Of a stretch of 64,000 bases of DNA, positions 42,397 through 51,174 are shown piece by piece. The stretch lies in NCBI GenBank assembly GCA_036675345.1, contig JAKFFE010000040.1, positions 22,730 to 86,729 on the forward strand, read 5' to 3'. Source of the DNA: JALYOC01 sp036675345. GTDB lineage: Bacteria > Myxococcota > Myxococcia > Myxococcales > Myxococcaceae. The number at the start of each line of letters is the position of its first letter. Positions within the stretch are counted from its first letter, which is position 1. Position numbers and translations under genes: made by a program. The notes below the pieces were generated by a model, which searched no databases, was not told the origin of the DNA, and worked only from the letters and a program-made list of their open reading frames with translations.

Positions 42397-43212
42397 CTAC
42401 TTGAACGGCACGTCCACCTGTTCGGCGTGTCCCACCGGCCGGCCCAGGAACCGCTCCGCCACCGAGAGGAACTTCTCCGCCACGTCGGTGACGAAGTAGC
42501 TGTGGTCGGTGGCGGCGCCCTCGGGGGCCAGCAGCCCGCTGGCCTGAAGCCGCTGGGCCACCACCTCCGCGGTGGCCTCGGCGGAGTCCACCAGGGCCAC
42601 CCCCGGTCCCATCACCTCGCCGATCACCCCCTTGAGCAGCGGGTAGTGGGTGCAGCCCAGCACCAGCGAGTCCACCCCGGCCCTCGCCAGCTCGCCCAGG
42701 TACTCCTGCGCCACCAGTCGAGGCACCTCGCCCTGGACCCAGCCTTCCTCCGCCAGGGGCACGAACAGCGGACAGGCCTTGGGGAACACCTGCACGCCCG
42801 GATGCGCTCGCTCCAGGGCCCGGGAATACGCGCCGGAGCCGATGGTCCCCAGGGTCCCGATCACCCCCACCTTGCCGCTGCGGGTGGTCGCCGCGGCCGC
42901 AGTGGCGCCCGGTTCAATCACCCCCACCACCGGAACCTTCACCAGCCCGGAGAGCAGCGGGAGGGCCACCGCGGAGGCGGTGTTGCAGGCCACCACCAAG
43001 AGCTTGATGCCCCGCTCGATCAGGAACTCGGCGTTGTGGACCGTGTACCGGGTCACCACCTCTGCCGACTTGGTCCCGTAGGGCAGCCTCGCCGTGTCGC
43101 CCAGGTAGAGCGTCGACTCGTGCGGCAGTCGCGCCATCAGCGCCTTGAGGACAGTCAAACCGCCGATGCCCGAGTCGAAGACCCCGATCGGCCGTGCGTC
43201 ACCGGATGCCAT
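42397..43212 (-). CDS. murI: Glutamate racemase
   Basis: This 271-residue cofactor-independent racemase makes D-glutamate for peptidoglycan. The catalytic cysteines are C76 in VACNTAS and C187 in LGCTHYPLL. GVFDSGIGGLTVLKAL and YLGDTARLPYGTKS are family signatures. The ATG at 43212 is supported by homology. It is convergent with carF after 45 bases and lies downstream of the repeat lipoprotein gene on the same strand, 134 bases away. Confidence 0.95.
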   Translation of the reverse strand: MASGDARPIGVFDSGIGGLTVLKALMARLPHESTLYLGDTARLPYGTKSAEVVTRYTVHNAEFLIERGIKLLVVACNTASAVALPLLSGLVKVPVVGVIEPGATAAAATTRSGKVGVIGTLGTIGSGAYSRALERAHPGVQVFPKACPLFVPLAEEGWVQGEVPRLVAQEYLGELARAGVDSLVLGCTHYPLLKGVIGEVMGPGVALVDSAEATAEVVAQRLQASGLLAPEGAATDHSYFVTDVAEKFLSVAERFLGRPVGHAEQVDVPFK

Positions 43213-43346
43213 GAGTGCCGCTAGCTATCACGAACGGTGCCAGCGTCATCCGCGGCCGAGCAGCCACGGCTCACCTCAAAAAGACACTGGCCGCCAGGAG
43301 CCGCCTCCAGGGCGGTTCGTGGCGGCCAGGGGTACGACGAAGTCCA

Positions 43347-44387
43347 CTACTCCCGGAAGGCCTCGATGGTCACCACCGGAGGGCTGTCCGGGGTCCAGGC
43401 GCCCGCGGTCACCGTGACCCGGGCAGGAGCGGCGTCCGGGGTCAGGTAGTCTACCCCCGAGCCGTTGGTGGCGCTGACCCAGACGTCGTAGGTGCCCGGA
43501 GCCAGGTACCGATAGGTCACCGAGGAGGCAGTGCAATCCGCCGGATCCCCCTCGAACTCCCCGTAGCCGAAGTCCACGTACTTGCCGGTGGCCACGTCGT
43601 AGAAGTGGAGATAGACGGTCTCCACGTCCGCCACCGCGCAGGTCTGGTTGGTGGAGCCATTCTTCAGCTGCCAGGCCACGGTGGTGCCACCGATGTCCCA
43701 CTGGAAGGTGAAGGAGTGGTTGGTGGGCGCGTGGGCCTGGGTGATGAAGGTCCCGGTCCTGCTGGCCACCAGGTACTCCGAGGCCCCGGTTCCGAAATAG
43801 GCCTCCAGGTCGATCTTGTGCTCCCCCGGCGCGAGCAGGCGGCTGGTGGCGCCTCCCCCCACGGTGCCGGTGGTGCAGTCGTAGGCATCCCAGACTCCGG
43901 AATCGTCGATCTCCACATACACCGTGCTCACGGTGGCATCCGCGCAGCTGGGATTGGCGCTGGCCCAGTTCGAGGGGAAGCTCCAGGAGAGATAGGCGAA
44001 GCTGGTCTGCTGGCCCACCGGGGTGAGGTCCACGTCCAGCCGCACGTCCCCGTCGATCGCGAAGGTGCCCGACGCCCGGTACAGGACCTGCCCGGTATTG
44101 CCCAGCCCCTCCAGGGTGTAGCTGTAGTTGCCTCCCACGAAGTCATGGAGGGTGATGCCCGCGAAACCGCCGTTGAGGCAGCCGTAGACCCCGTCGTTGT
44201 CCAGGGACTCATTGGGGATGGTGATCCGGACGCTGGCCACCTCCGGCGACTGCCCGCAGGTCTCGCCGAAGAAGGTCCAGAAGAAGGTCACGTTCCCGGG
44301 GTCCAGGTTCGGATTCTGGTTGTTGTTGATGATGCAGCCCTGTCCGAGGACGAGAGCGAGGAATGCAGCAGTGAGGAGCTTGTTCAT
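43347..44387 (-). CDS. Lipoprotein with three related Cys-containing beta repeats
   Basis: This 346-residue protein starts MNKLLTAAFLALVLGQGC, a lipoprotein signal with Cys18 as lipid site. The rest is three modules of about 100 residues with a shared plan: an aromatic strand (FFWTFFGETCGQ, AYLSWSFPSNW, VAWQLKNGSTNQTC), a Cys-containing turn, a VYVEI/VYLHF strand, a second Cys (YGCLNGG, YDCTTGT, ADCTASS) and a final strand after APGTY or APGEH. The Cys pairs could form one disulfide per module. I do not know the family. It is divergent from the tol-type operon with about 220 bases between. Confidence 0.75.
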   Translation of the reverse strand: MNKLLTAAFLALVLGQGCIINNNQNPNLDPGNVTFFWTFFGETCGQSPEVASVRITIPNESLDNDGVYGCLNGGFAGITLHDFVGGNYSYTLEGLGNTGQVLYRASGTFAIDGDVRLDVDLTPVGQQTSFAYLSWSFPSNWASANPSCADATVSTVYVEIDDSGVWDAYDCTTGTVGGGATSRLLAPGEHKIDLEAYFGTGASEYLVASRTGTFITQAHAPTNHSFTFQWDIGGTTVAWQLKNGSTNQTCAVADVETVYLHFYDVATGKYVDFGYGEFEGDPADCTASSVTYRYLAPGTYDVWVSATNGSGVDYLTPDAAPARVTVTAGAWTPDSPPVVTIEAFRE

Positions 44388-44611
44388 GACGAGCCCACGC
44401 CTTTCCGGCCGGCGGCGTTCCAAGTGAGAGAGATGACCCTGCAGACGACCCGACTCCGGGAATATTCACCAGACCCAGCCGCCGTTGTCTCCTTCCGCTT
44501 TCCACCCACACCGTCGCTTCCCGGGTGCGCTGCAATGAGCGGCGGGCGACCGTTCGTCAGCGATGACGCGGGTTTGACCCACCCCTGGACCGATGTTACG
44601 GGCTACGCCCC

Positions 44612-45319
44612 ATGAACGCCCTGCTCTCGCCCTTGAGGGCGTCGATCGATTACGTGCAGGTCATCCGCAGCGGCTCGGGCATCGAGCTGGCCGTGATGGG
44701 CCTGCTGGCCGGTGTCTCCATCTTCTCCTGGGCGCTGATCGCCCAGAAGAGCCTGCAGCTTCGCCGGGCCCGCTCGCAGTCGCTGGCCTTCCTGGACACC
44801 TTCTGGAAGGGGACGCGGCTGGAGGGGATCTACGCCACCGCCCAGGGGCTGACCGGCTCGCCCCTCTCCCGGGTGTTCTGCGCCGGCTACGAGGAGCTGT
44901 CCCGGATCGCCCAGGCCAAGGAGGCCCAGGACGGGACGATGTCCGAGAAGCTGGGTGGGATCGAGAACGTGGAGCGGGCGCTCAACCGCGCCGCCACCTC
45001 GCAGATCCTGGAGCTGGAGTCCCGGGTCTCCTTCCTGGGAACGGTGGGCGCCGCCTCCCCCTTCGTGGGGCTATTCGGCACGGTGATCGGCATCCTCAGC
45101 GCCTTCAACGAGATCTCCACCCAGGGCAACGCCACCCTGGCCACGGTGGCCGCCCCGGTGGGCAACGCGCTGTTCGCCACCGCCGCCGGCCTGTTCGCCG
45201 CCATCCCCGCGGTGGTGGCCTACAACTCCTTCGTGAACCGGATCCGGATCTTCGACACCGAGATGTCGAACTTCTCCTCCGACTTCCTCAACATCATCAA
45301 GCGGCACTTTTTCAAGTAG
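44612..45319 (+). CDS. tolQ: TolQ/ExbB-family proton channel protein
   Basis: This 235-residue protein has three membrane helices: an N-terminal one (IELAVMGLLAGVSIFSWALIA) and two long C-terminal helices containing VSFLGTVGAASPFVGLFGTVIGI and ATLATVAAPVGNALFATAAGLFAAIPAVVAYNSF. These are the TolQ/ExbB hallmark segments that form the ion channel powering TolA or TonB. The tolR-like, TolA-like and tolB genes follow in order, so TolQ is preferred over ExbB. The ATG lies at the 3' end of a 220-base divergent region. Confidence 0.92.
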   Translation: MNALLSPLRASIDYVQVIRSGSGIELAVMGLLAGVSIFSWALIAQKSLQLRRARSQSLAFLDTFWKGTRLEGIYATAQGLTGSPLSRVFCAGYEELSRIAQAKEAQDGTMSEKLGGIENVERALNRAATSQILELESRVSFLGTVGAASPFVGLFGTVIGILSAFNEISTQGNATLATVAAPVGNALFATAAGLFAAIPAVVAYNSFVNRIRIFDTEMSNFSSDFLNIIKRHFFK

Positions 45320-45331
45320 CGGAGCGTCCCA

Positions 45332-45784
45332 ATGGGCATGGGCGGAGGCAATCGCGGCTCGGGGCGCGTCACCATGAGCGAGATCAACGTCACGCCGATG
45401 GTGGACGTGATGCTGGTGTTGCTGATCATCTTCATGGTCACCGCTCCGCTGATCCAGCAGGGGGTGAAGGTCAACCTGCCGGAGGCCAAGGCGGCCCCGG
45501 TGGAGGCCTCGGACAAGAAGCTGGTGCTCTCGGTGGACGCCCAGAAGCGGGTGTTCATCGGTGACGCCCCGGTGGCGCTGGCCGAGCTGGAGGAGAAGCT
45601 GCGGGCCAACGCCAAGGCCCAGCAGGACAAGGAGGTCTACCTCCATGCGGACCGCAGCATCCCCTACGGCCTGGTGGTGGAGGTGATGGCCGCCGCCCAG
45701 CGCGCCGGGGTGCACAACGTGGGGATGATCACCGACCCGTTCACCAAGCCCCGCGCGGAGAAGCCGGGCCGGTCCGGGAAGTAG
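45332..45784 (+). CDS. tolR: TolR/ExbD-family protein
   Basis: This 150-residue single-pass protein has the conserved membrane helix VTPMVDVMLVLLIIFMVTAPLIQ with the channel Asp, then a periplasmic domain with VKVNLPEAKA, LSVDAQKRVFIGD and LHADRSIPYGLVVEVMAAAQRAG. It partners with the preceding TolQ. The gap to tolQ is 12 bases and to the next gene two, so all four Tol-type genes form an operon. Confidence 0.93.
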   Translation: MGMGGGNRGSGRVTMSEINVTPMVDVMLVLLIIFMVTAPLIQQGVKVNLPEAKAAPVEASDKKLVLSVDAQKRVFIGDAPVALAELEEKLRANAKAQQDKEVYLHADRSIPYGLVVEVMAAAQRAGVHNVGMITDPFTKPRAEKPGRSGK

Positions 45785-45786
45785 GG

Positions 45787-46560
45787 ATGGACGGACGCGT
45801 GGCCCACAGCGCCCTGGCCCCCCGCCCCTTCCCCCTGGGGAAGGCGCTGGGCTGGTCCCTGGGCGCCCACGTGGGCCTGGTGCTGGTGGTGTTCCTGGGC
45901 GGCAGCCTGTTCTCCGGCCCGAAGGTGGACCTGGATCAGAAGCCGATCCAGGCCCGGCTGGTCCGGAAGGGGAAGCCCCGGGACGAGAAGCTGCTGCCCC
46001 GCAAGGAGGAGCTGCCGCCGCCGCCGGAGAAGGTCGAGGCCGCGCCGCCGCCTCCCACCCCCGCCGCCCCGCCGCCCCCGGAGACGGCCAAGGTCGCCAT
46101 CCCCGGGGTCAAGCCCCAGCCGGCCGCCAAGCCGCAGCCCCAGCCCGGGGAGACCGCGGGCGACCGGCGCAAGAAGCTGTTCGGCGCCTTCGACAAGCTC
46201 TCCAAGCAGAAGCCGGAGGAGGAGCTGGAGGGCCAAGAGGACGGCGACGAGCTGGGCGACGCCGCCCAGGCGGAGGGAGAGCGCTACTTCGGGCAGATTA
46301 ACGCCCAGGTGGGGCGCCACTACGACGTCTCCCAGACCATCCCCGAGCAGGAGCGGCTGCGGCTGAAGGCAGACGTGACCTTGAAGATCTCCCGCACCGG
46401 AGAGGTCCTTCGAGCCGAGCTGTCCCGCCCTTCCGGCAATGGGCTGTTCGACAACGCCGTACTGCTGGCGGTGAAGAGGGCCTCCCCCTTTCCACCGCCG
46501 CCAGAGCACCTTCGCAGCACCCTGCAGGAGACGGGCGTCACGCTCCGTTTCACCCCGTAG
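45787..46560 (+). CDS. TolA/TonB-like energy-transducing protein
   Basis: This 257-residue protein has an N-terminal membrane anchor (GWSLGAHVGLVLVVFLGGSLF), a Pro/Lys/Glu-rich periplasmic spacer (residues 55-120) and a C-terminal TonB-like domain (VTLKISRTGEVLRAELSRPSGN, AVKRASPFPPPPEHL). It is followed by tolB, so TolA is the likely role, but the C-terminal fold is as close to TonB, and I leave the symbol empty. It would span the periplasm to the outer membrane or TolB. Confidence 0.82.
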   Translation: MDGRVAHSALAPRPFPLGKALGWSLGAHVGLVLVVFLGGSLFSGPKVDLDQKPIQARLVRKGKPRDEKLLPRKEELPPPPEKVEAAPPPPTPAAPPPPETAKVAIPGVKPQPAAKPQPQPGETAGDRRKKLFGAFDKLSKQKPEEELEGQEDGDELGDAAQAEGERYFGQINAQVGRHYDVSQTIPEQERLRLKADVTLKISRTGEVLRAELSRPSGNGLFDNAVLLAVKRASPFPPPPEHLRSTLQETGVTLRFTP

Positions 46561-46586
46561 CCAAAGAGCCTGGCTGGAGTCCCATC

Positions 46587-47876
46587 TTGAAGAACACAAT
46601 CCTGCTGATCGCGCTGTGCTCGACTGCCGCGCTGGCGCAGACCCCGGTGATCCAGATCTCCGGCGCCAACTTCCGCCCCCTCCCGGTCGCCTATCCGGAG
46701 CCGATGGCGGAGGCGTCGTTGAAGAAGGCCGCCGCCGAGTTCGACGAGGCACTGAGCTTCGATCTGGCCGCCGCCGGGATCTTCGAGCTCCTGGACCGCA
46801 AGGGCTACCTGGCGGACAAGAAGGAGGGGCTGACCGCGTCCTCGATCCAGTTCAACCGCTGGGCGGACGTGGGCGCCGAATCCCTGGTCAAGGTCCAGCT
46901 CAAGCAGACCGGGCAGGTGCTCGCCGCCGAGCTGCGGCTGTTCTCGGTGGGGCCGGGCCGCGAGGAGCTGAAGATCTCCGAGTCCAGGCCGGTGGGCGAG
47001 GTCCGGCTGCTGGCGCACAAGGTGGCGGACGCGCTGTACCGGCACTTCACCCGCGAGCCCAGCCCGTTCCTGAGCCGGATCTCCTTCGTCAAGAAGGCAG
47101 GCAGCAGCCGGGAGGTGTGGCTGGCGGACTGGGACGGGAACAACGCCCAGGCCATCGCCGCCTCCGGGCTGAACATGCTGCCCTCGGTCACCCCGGATGG
47201 AAACGGGGTGGCGTTCACCTCCTACCGCCGCGGCAACCCGGACCTGTGGGTGCAGACCGCGGGCGGCGCGGCCCGGGCCCTGGTCACCGGAGGTCAGATG
47301 GCCACCGGCATCGCCTACTCGCCGGATGGCCGGCGGATCGCCTATGCGCTCTCCGAAGGCGAGGCCACCCAGCTGTGGGTGGCGGACGCGGATGGCTCCA
47401 ACGCCCGGAAGCTCACCGAGACCCCGTACATCATCAACTCCAGCCCCAGCTGGGCGCCGGACGGAAAGAAGCTGGCCTTCGTCTCCAACCGCGGCGGGTC
47501 GCCCCAGCTGTATGTGATCAACGCCGATGGCAGCGGCGCCCGGCGGCTGACCTTCCAGGGCAACTACAACCAGACCCCGGACTGGTCGCCGCGCGGGGAT
47601 CTGATTGCGTTTACCGCTCGCGACGAGCGCAACGCCTTTGACCTCTTCACCCTCAACGTGGAGAGCGGCCAGGTCACCCGGCTGACCCAGGACGCCGGCA
47701 ACAACGAGGAGCCGTCCTTCTCCCCCAACGGCCGCCTGATCCTGTTCACCTCCACCCGCGGCGGAGGTTCCCGGCTGTTCGTGATGACCTCGGATGGGCG
47801 CCAGCAGACGCCGCTGCCGGTCCCCAAGGGCACCTACCAGACCCCGGATTGGGGCCCCACGGTGAAGGGGCTGTGA
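46587..47876 (+). CDS. tolB: TolB, Tol-Pal system beta-propeller protein
   Basis: This 429-residue periplasmic protein has a signal peptide (TILLIALCSTAALAQ), an N-terminal domain (to about residue 155) and a six-bladed propeller with WD40-like repeats: LPSVTPDGNGVAFTSYR, IAYSPDGRRIAYALS, SSPSWAPDGKKLAFVSNR, QTPDWSPRGDLIAFTAR and EEPSFSPNGRLILFTSTR. TolB links TolA, Pal and lipoproteins at the division site. No pal follows; the next gene, an aminotransferase, starts on the GTGA of the tolB stop. Confidence 0.94.
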   Translation: MKNTILLIALCSTAALAQTPVIQISGANFRPLPVAYPEPMAEASLKKAAAEFDEALSFDLAAAGIFELLDRKGYLADKKEGLTASSIQFNRWADVGAESLVKVQLKQTGQVLAAELRLFSVGPGREELKISESRPVGEVRLLAHKVADALYRHFTREPSPFLSRISFVKKAGSSREVWLADWDGNNAQAIAASGLNMLPSVTPDGNGVAFTSYRRGNPDLWVQTAGGAARALVTGGQMATGIAYSPDGRRIAYALSEGEATQLWVADADGSNARKLTETPYIINSSPSWAPDGKKLAFVSNRGGSPQLYVINADGSGARRLTFQGNYNQTPDWSPRGDLIAFTARDERNAFDLFTLNVESGQVTRLTQDAGNNEEPSFSPNGRLILFTSTRGGGSRLFVMTSDGRQQTPLPVPKGTYQTPDWGPTVKGL

Positions 47877-49063
47877 GTCCCCTTCGGGGCCACTGGTCGC
47901 TGGACCCTCAGATCACCTTCCTCAACCACGGGTCGTTCGGCGCCTGCCCCACCCAGGTGTTGGAGGCCCAGTCCGCCCTCCGCGCCCGGATGGAGGCCGA
48001 GCCGGTCCGCTTCCTGGTCCGCGAACTGGAGCCGCTGTTCGACGCGGCCCGCGAGGAGCTGGCCCGCTTCGTGGGCGCGGACCCCTCCGAGCTGGTGTTC
48101 GTCCCCAACGCCACCTACGGGGTGAACTCGGTGCTCCGCTCGCTGCGGTTTGCGCCCGGCGACGAGCTGCTGACCACCGACCAGGAGTACAACGCGTCTC
48201 GGAACGCGTTGGAGTTCGTGGCCCAGCAGGCGGGGGCCCAGGTGGTGGTGGCCCCGGTCCCCTTCCCGCTCCAGCATCCGGACCAGGTGGTGGAGGCGGT
48301 CCTGGAAGCGGTTACTCCCCGGACCCGGTTGCTGCTGGTGGACCATGTCACCAGCCAGACCGGGTTGGTCTTCCCGCTGGAGCGGTTGGTGCGCGAGCTG
48401 GACCGGCGCGGGATCGACACCCTGGTGGATGGGGCCCACGGCCCGGGGATGGTCCCGCTGCAGCTGCGGCAACTGGGCGCCGCCTACTACACCGGGAACC
48501 TCCACAAGTGGGTGTGCGCCCCCAAGGGCGCGGCGCTGCTCTACGTCCGCGCCGACCGACAGGAGCGGATCCGACCGCTGGCGATCAGCCACGGGGCGAA
48601 CTCGCCCCGGACCGATCGTTCGCGGTTCTGGGTGGAGTTCGATTGGACCGGGACCAGCGACCCGACCGCGGTGCTTTCCGTCCCCAAGGCGCTGCGCACG
48701 GTGGGAGGCCTGCTCCCCGGGGGATGGGAGGCGGTGATGGCCCACAACCGTCGCACCGCCCTGGAGGGCAGGAACCTCCTGTGCCGGGCGCTGGGGATCG
48801 ACTCGCCCGCGCCGGACGAGATGATCGGTGCGCTGGCCGCGGTGCCGCTGCCGCCGGGGAGCGGGAAGCCCTCCCCCTCGCCGCTGTACACCGACCCGCT
48901 GCAGGACGCCCTGCTGTTCCAGGAGCGGATCGAAGTTCCGATCGTGCCCTGGCCCCGTCCCCCTTCGCGGCTGCTGCGCATCTCTGCCCAGCTGTACAAC
49001 GTCCCCGAGGAGTATCAGCGACTGGCCGAGGTCCTGCCCCGACTGCTGAACCAGGCTCTCTAG
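47873..49063 (+). CDS. Class V aminotransferase, isopenicillin N epimerase-like
   Basis: This 396-residue PLP enzyme of fold type I has TFLNHGSFGACPTQVLEAQ at the N-terminus, the cofactor Asp and nearby His in LVDGAHGPG, and the Schiff-base Lys in GNLHKWVCAPKG. Related enzymes are isopenicillin N epimerase, cysteine desulfurase-like proteins and ergothioneine lyases. The exact substrate is not predictable. The GTG at 47873 overlaps the tolB stop, so it is co-translated with the Tol-type operon, although no functional tie is obvious. Confidence 0.87.
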   Translation: MSPLRGHWSLDPQITFLNHGSFGACPTQVLEAQSALRARMEAEPVRFLVRELEPLFDAAREELARFVGADPSELVFVPNATYGVNSVLRSLRFAPGDELLTTDQEYNASRNALEFVAQQAGAQVVVAPVPFPLQHPDQVVEAVLEAVTPRTRLLLVDHVTSQTGLVFPLERLVRELDRRGIDTLVDGAHGPGMVPLQLRQLGAAYYTGNLHKWVCAPKGAALLYVRADRQERIRPLAISHGANSPRTDRSRFWVEFDWTGTSDPTAVLSVPKALRTVGGLLPGGWEAVMAHNRRTALEGRNLLCRALGIDSPAPDEMIGALAAVPLPPGSGKPSPSPLYTDPLQDALLFQERIEVPIVPWPRPPSRLLRISAQLYNVPEEYQRLAEVLPRLLNQAL

Positions 49064-49135
49064 AGTCAGTGCCCGCCGGCAGGGGGCGTTGCTTCCCCGG
49101 CTGCCGGCGCCCGGGAAGGCGGCTACGCTGCCCGG

Positions 49136-50215
49136 GTGCCGAGACGTCCGCTTCCGATTCGCCTCCTCCGCTGGCTCTCCGGGGTGCTGCTGGCGCTGCT
49201 GCTGACCGGCGCCTTCCTGGGAGGCTGCGTCTTCTCCGCGCCCCGCTACCGCGGACCGGTCTCCGATCACTTCGACGGGGAGGCCTTCCACAATCCCCCC
49301 GGGGTCCCGGACCATGGCTTCTCGGAGGTCCTGCGCTGGCAGCGCGAGCGCCAGCGTGGGGAGTGGCGCGACTTTGCCGACGCGCCCCCCGGTCCGGCGC
49401 CGGTCCCCTGGGTGGGGGACGGTCGGATGCGGGTCACCTTCGTCAACCACGCCACCGTGCTGGTGCAGATGGACGGGCTGAACATCCTCACCGATCCGAT
49501 CTGGTCGGACCGCTGCAGCCCGGTCTCCTTCGCCGGCCCCCACCGGGTGCGTCCTCCCGGGATCCGCTTCGAGGACCTGCCGGCGATCGACGTGATCCTG
49601 ATCAGCCACAACCATTACGACCACCTGGATCTCCCCACCTTGCGGCGGCTGGTCCACGCCTTTCCCCAGGTGAAGATCTTCGCCGGGCTGGGAGTGGGAC
49701 TGCTGCTGACCCGGGAGGGACTCCACGGCTCGGTGGAGCTGGACTGGTGGCAGGAGCGCCCGTTGGCCAAGGGGGTCAAGGTCACCGCCGTCCCGGTCCA
49801 GCACTTCTCCGGGCGAGGACTGACCGACCGCAACGCCACCCTCTGGACCGGCTTCTCGGTGCAGGGCCCGTCGGGGAGCCTGTATCTGGCCGGAGACACC
49901 GGCTACGGGCCCCACTTCCAGGCGGTGCGGGAGCGGCTGGGACCTCCCCGACTGGCGCTGCTGCCGATCGGCGCCTATCTGCCGCAGTGGTTCATGTCCC
50001 CGGTGCACATCAACCCCGAGGAGGCCTTGCGCGCGCACACCGACCTGGGCGCCGGGACCAGCGTGGCCATCCACTTCGGTACCTTCCCGCTGGCGGACGA
50101 CGGTCAGGACCAGCCGGTGGAGGAGCTGGAGCGGGCGCTTGCCGGAAACGAGCAGCTCCGCTCCCGCTTCTGGGTGCTGGGGTTTGGCGAGGGCCGAGAG
50201 GTTCCCCCGCTCTAG
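49136..50215 (+). CDS. Metallo-beta-lactamase fold lipoprotein, NAPE-PLD/RomA-like
   Basis: This 359-residue protein has a lipoprotein signal (LLALLLTGAFLGGC) and an MBL domain with HNHYDH (zinc site), further His in QHFSGRG, Asp in LYLAGDTGYG and a final His in AIHFGTFPLAD. The layout is that of NAPE-hydrolysing phospholipase D-like and RomA/UlaG-like proteins. A lipidated, periplasmic phosphodiesterase on phospholipid-type substrates is likely, not proven. The start is GTG at 49136. A Ppx/GppA gene follows 32 bases later. Confidence 0.85.
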   Translation: MPRRPLPIRLLRWLSGVLLALLLTGAFLGGCVFSAPRYRGPVSDHFDGEAFHNPPGVPDHGFSEVLRWQRERQRGEWRDFADAPPGPAPVPWVGDGRMRVTFVNHATVLVQMDGLNILTDPIWSDRCSPVSFAGPHRVRPPGIRFEDLPAIDVILISHNHYDHLDLPTLRRLVHAFPQVKIFAGLGVGLLLTREGLHGSVELDWWQERPLAKGVKVTAVPVQHFSGRGLTDRNATLWTGFSVQGPSGSLYLAGDTGYGPHFQAVRERLGPPRLALLPIGAYLPQWFMSPVHINPEEALRAHTDLGAGTSVAIHFGTFPLADDGQDQPVEELERALAGNEQLRSRFWVLGFGEGREVPPL

Positions 50216-50247
50216 CTTGGCGCCGGGCCATGTATGTTCCCGGCCCC

Positions 50248-51174
50248 ATGAAGCGGTACGCGACGATCGACGTAGGGACCAACTCGGTCCTGTTGCTGGT
50301 GGCCGAATTCAAGCACGGACGCTTCGAGCCCCTGGTGGAGCGGGCGGAGATCACCCGACTGGGGCGGGGAGTGGACCGCACCGGCGCCCTGGATCCGGAG
50401 GCCATCGAGGAGACGGTCCGGACCCTGGAGACCTTCGCCCAGGAGGCACGGGCCCTGGGGGTCCAGGCGATCGCGGCCACCGCCACCTCTGCCGCCCGCG
50501 ACGCCTCCAACGGGGCGGTGTTTCGAGAGGCGGCGAAGCGACGGGCGGGGGTGGAGATCCAGATCATCTCCGGAGAGCTGGAGGCCCAGCTGTCCTTCGC
50601 CGCGGTGCACACCGACTTCGCCGGCTCCGCCCAGGGACCGCTGGTGGCCCTGGACATCGGCGGGGGCTCCACCGAGTTCATCTTCGGCTCGGGGGAAGGC
50701 GCCGCGATCGCCTTTCGCCACAGCTACGACGTCGGCTCGGTGCGGATGACCGAACGGTTTGTCACCGGCAACCCGGTCCCCCATGCGGACCGGCAGGAGC
50801 TCCGCAGCCACCTACGGCAGACCTTCGCCTCCCTCCCCGCCGCACCGTCCGGCTTCCAGCTGGTGGGCGTGGCCGGCACCGTCACCACCCTGTTCAGCGT
50901 GATCCACCGGATCGATCCCTATGACGCCGCCCGGGTCCACGGGGGCCGGATCACCCGGGTGGAGGTGGCCGATTTGGTGGACCGGCTGTGCGACCTGCCC
51001 CTGGAGGATCGGCGCCGCCTGCCGGGACTGCAGCCCAAGCGCGCGGATGTGATCTGCGCCGGGGCGATGGTGCTGGAGGGAGCGATGGAGAAGCTGGGCG
51101 CGGAGACCTGCGTGGTCAGCGACCGCGGCCTGCGCTGGGGACTGCTGGTCCACCAGTTCGGGCGCCAGCCGTGA
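50248..51174 (+). CDS. Ppx/GppA family phosphatase
   Basis: This 308-residue ASKHA-fold enzyme starts RYATIDVGTNSVLLLVAE and contains ATATSAARDASNG, ALDIGGGSTEFIFG and the second phosphate loop VAGTVTTLF. Such enzymes hydrolyse polyphosphate or pppGpp. The short length (no C-terminal HD domain) fits the single-core form. The stop overlaps the GTG of the MFS gene. The ATG at 50248 is chosen; one at 50230 would add six residues. Confidence 0.92.
   Translation: MKRYATIDVGTNSVLLLVAEFKHGRFEPLVERAEITRLGRGVDRTGALDPEAIEETVRTLETFAQEARALGVQAIAATATSAARDASNGAVFREAAKRRAGVEIQIISGELEAQLSFAAVHTDFAGSAQGPLVALDIGGGSTEFIFGSGEGAAIAFRHSYDVGSVRMTERFVTGNPVPHADRQELRSHLRQTFASLPAAPSGFQLVGVAGTVTTLFSVIHRIDPYDAARVHGGRITRVEVADLVDRLCDLPLEDRRRLPGLQPKRADVICAGAMVLEGAMEKLGAETCVVSDRGLRWGLLVHQFGRQP

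Noticed and set aside
44574..44602. TTGACC upstream of tolQ as a -35 box
   Set aside because: At 16-18 bases downstream no acceptable -10 box is present, and the start would fall on or beside the tolQ ATG. I do not list it as a promoter.
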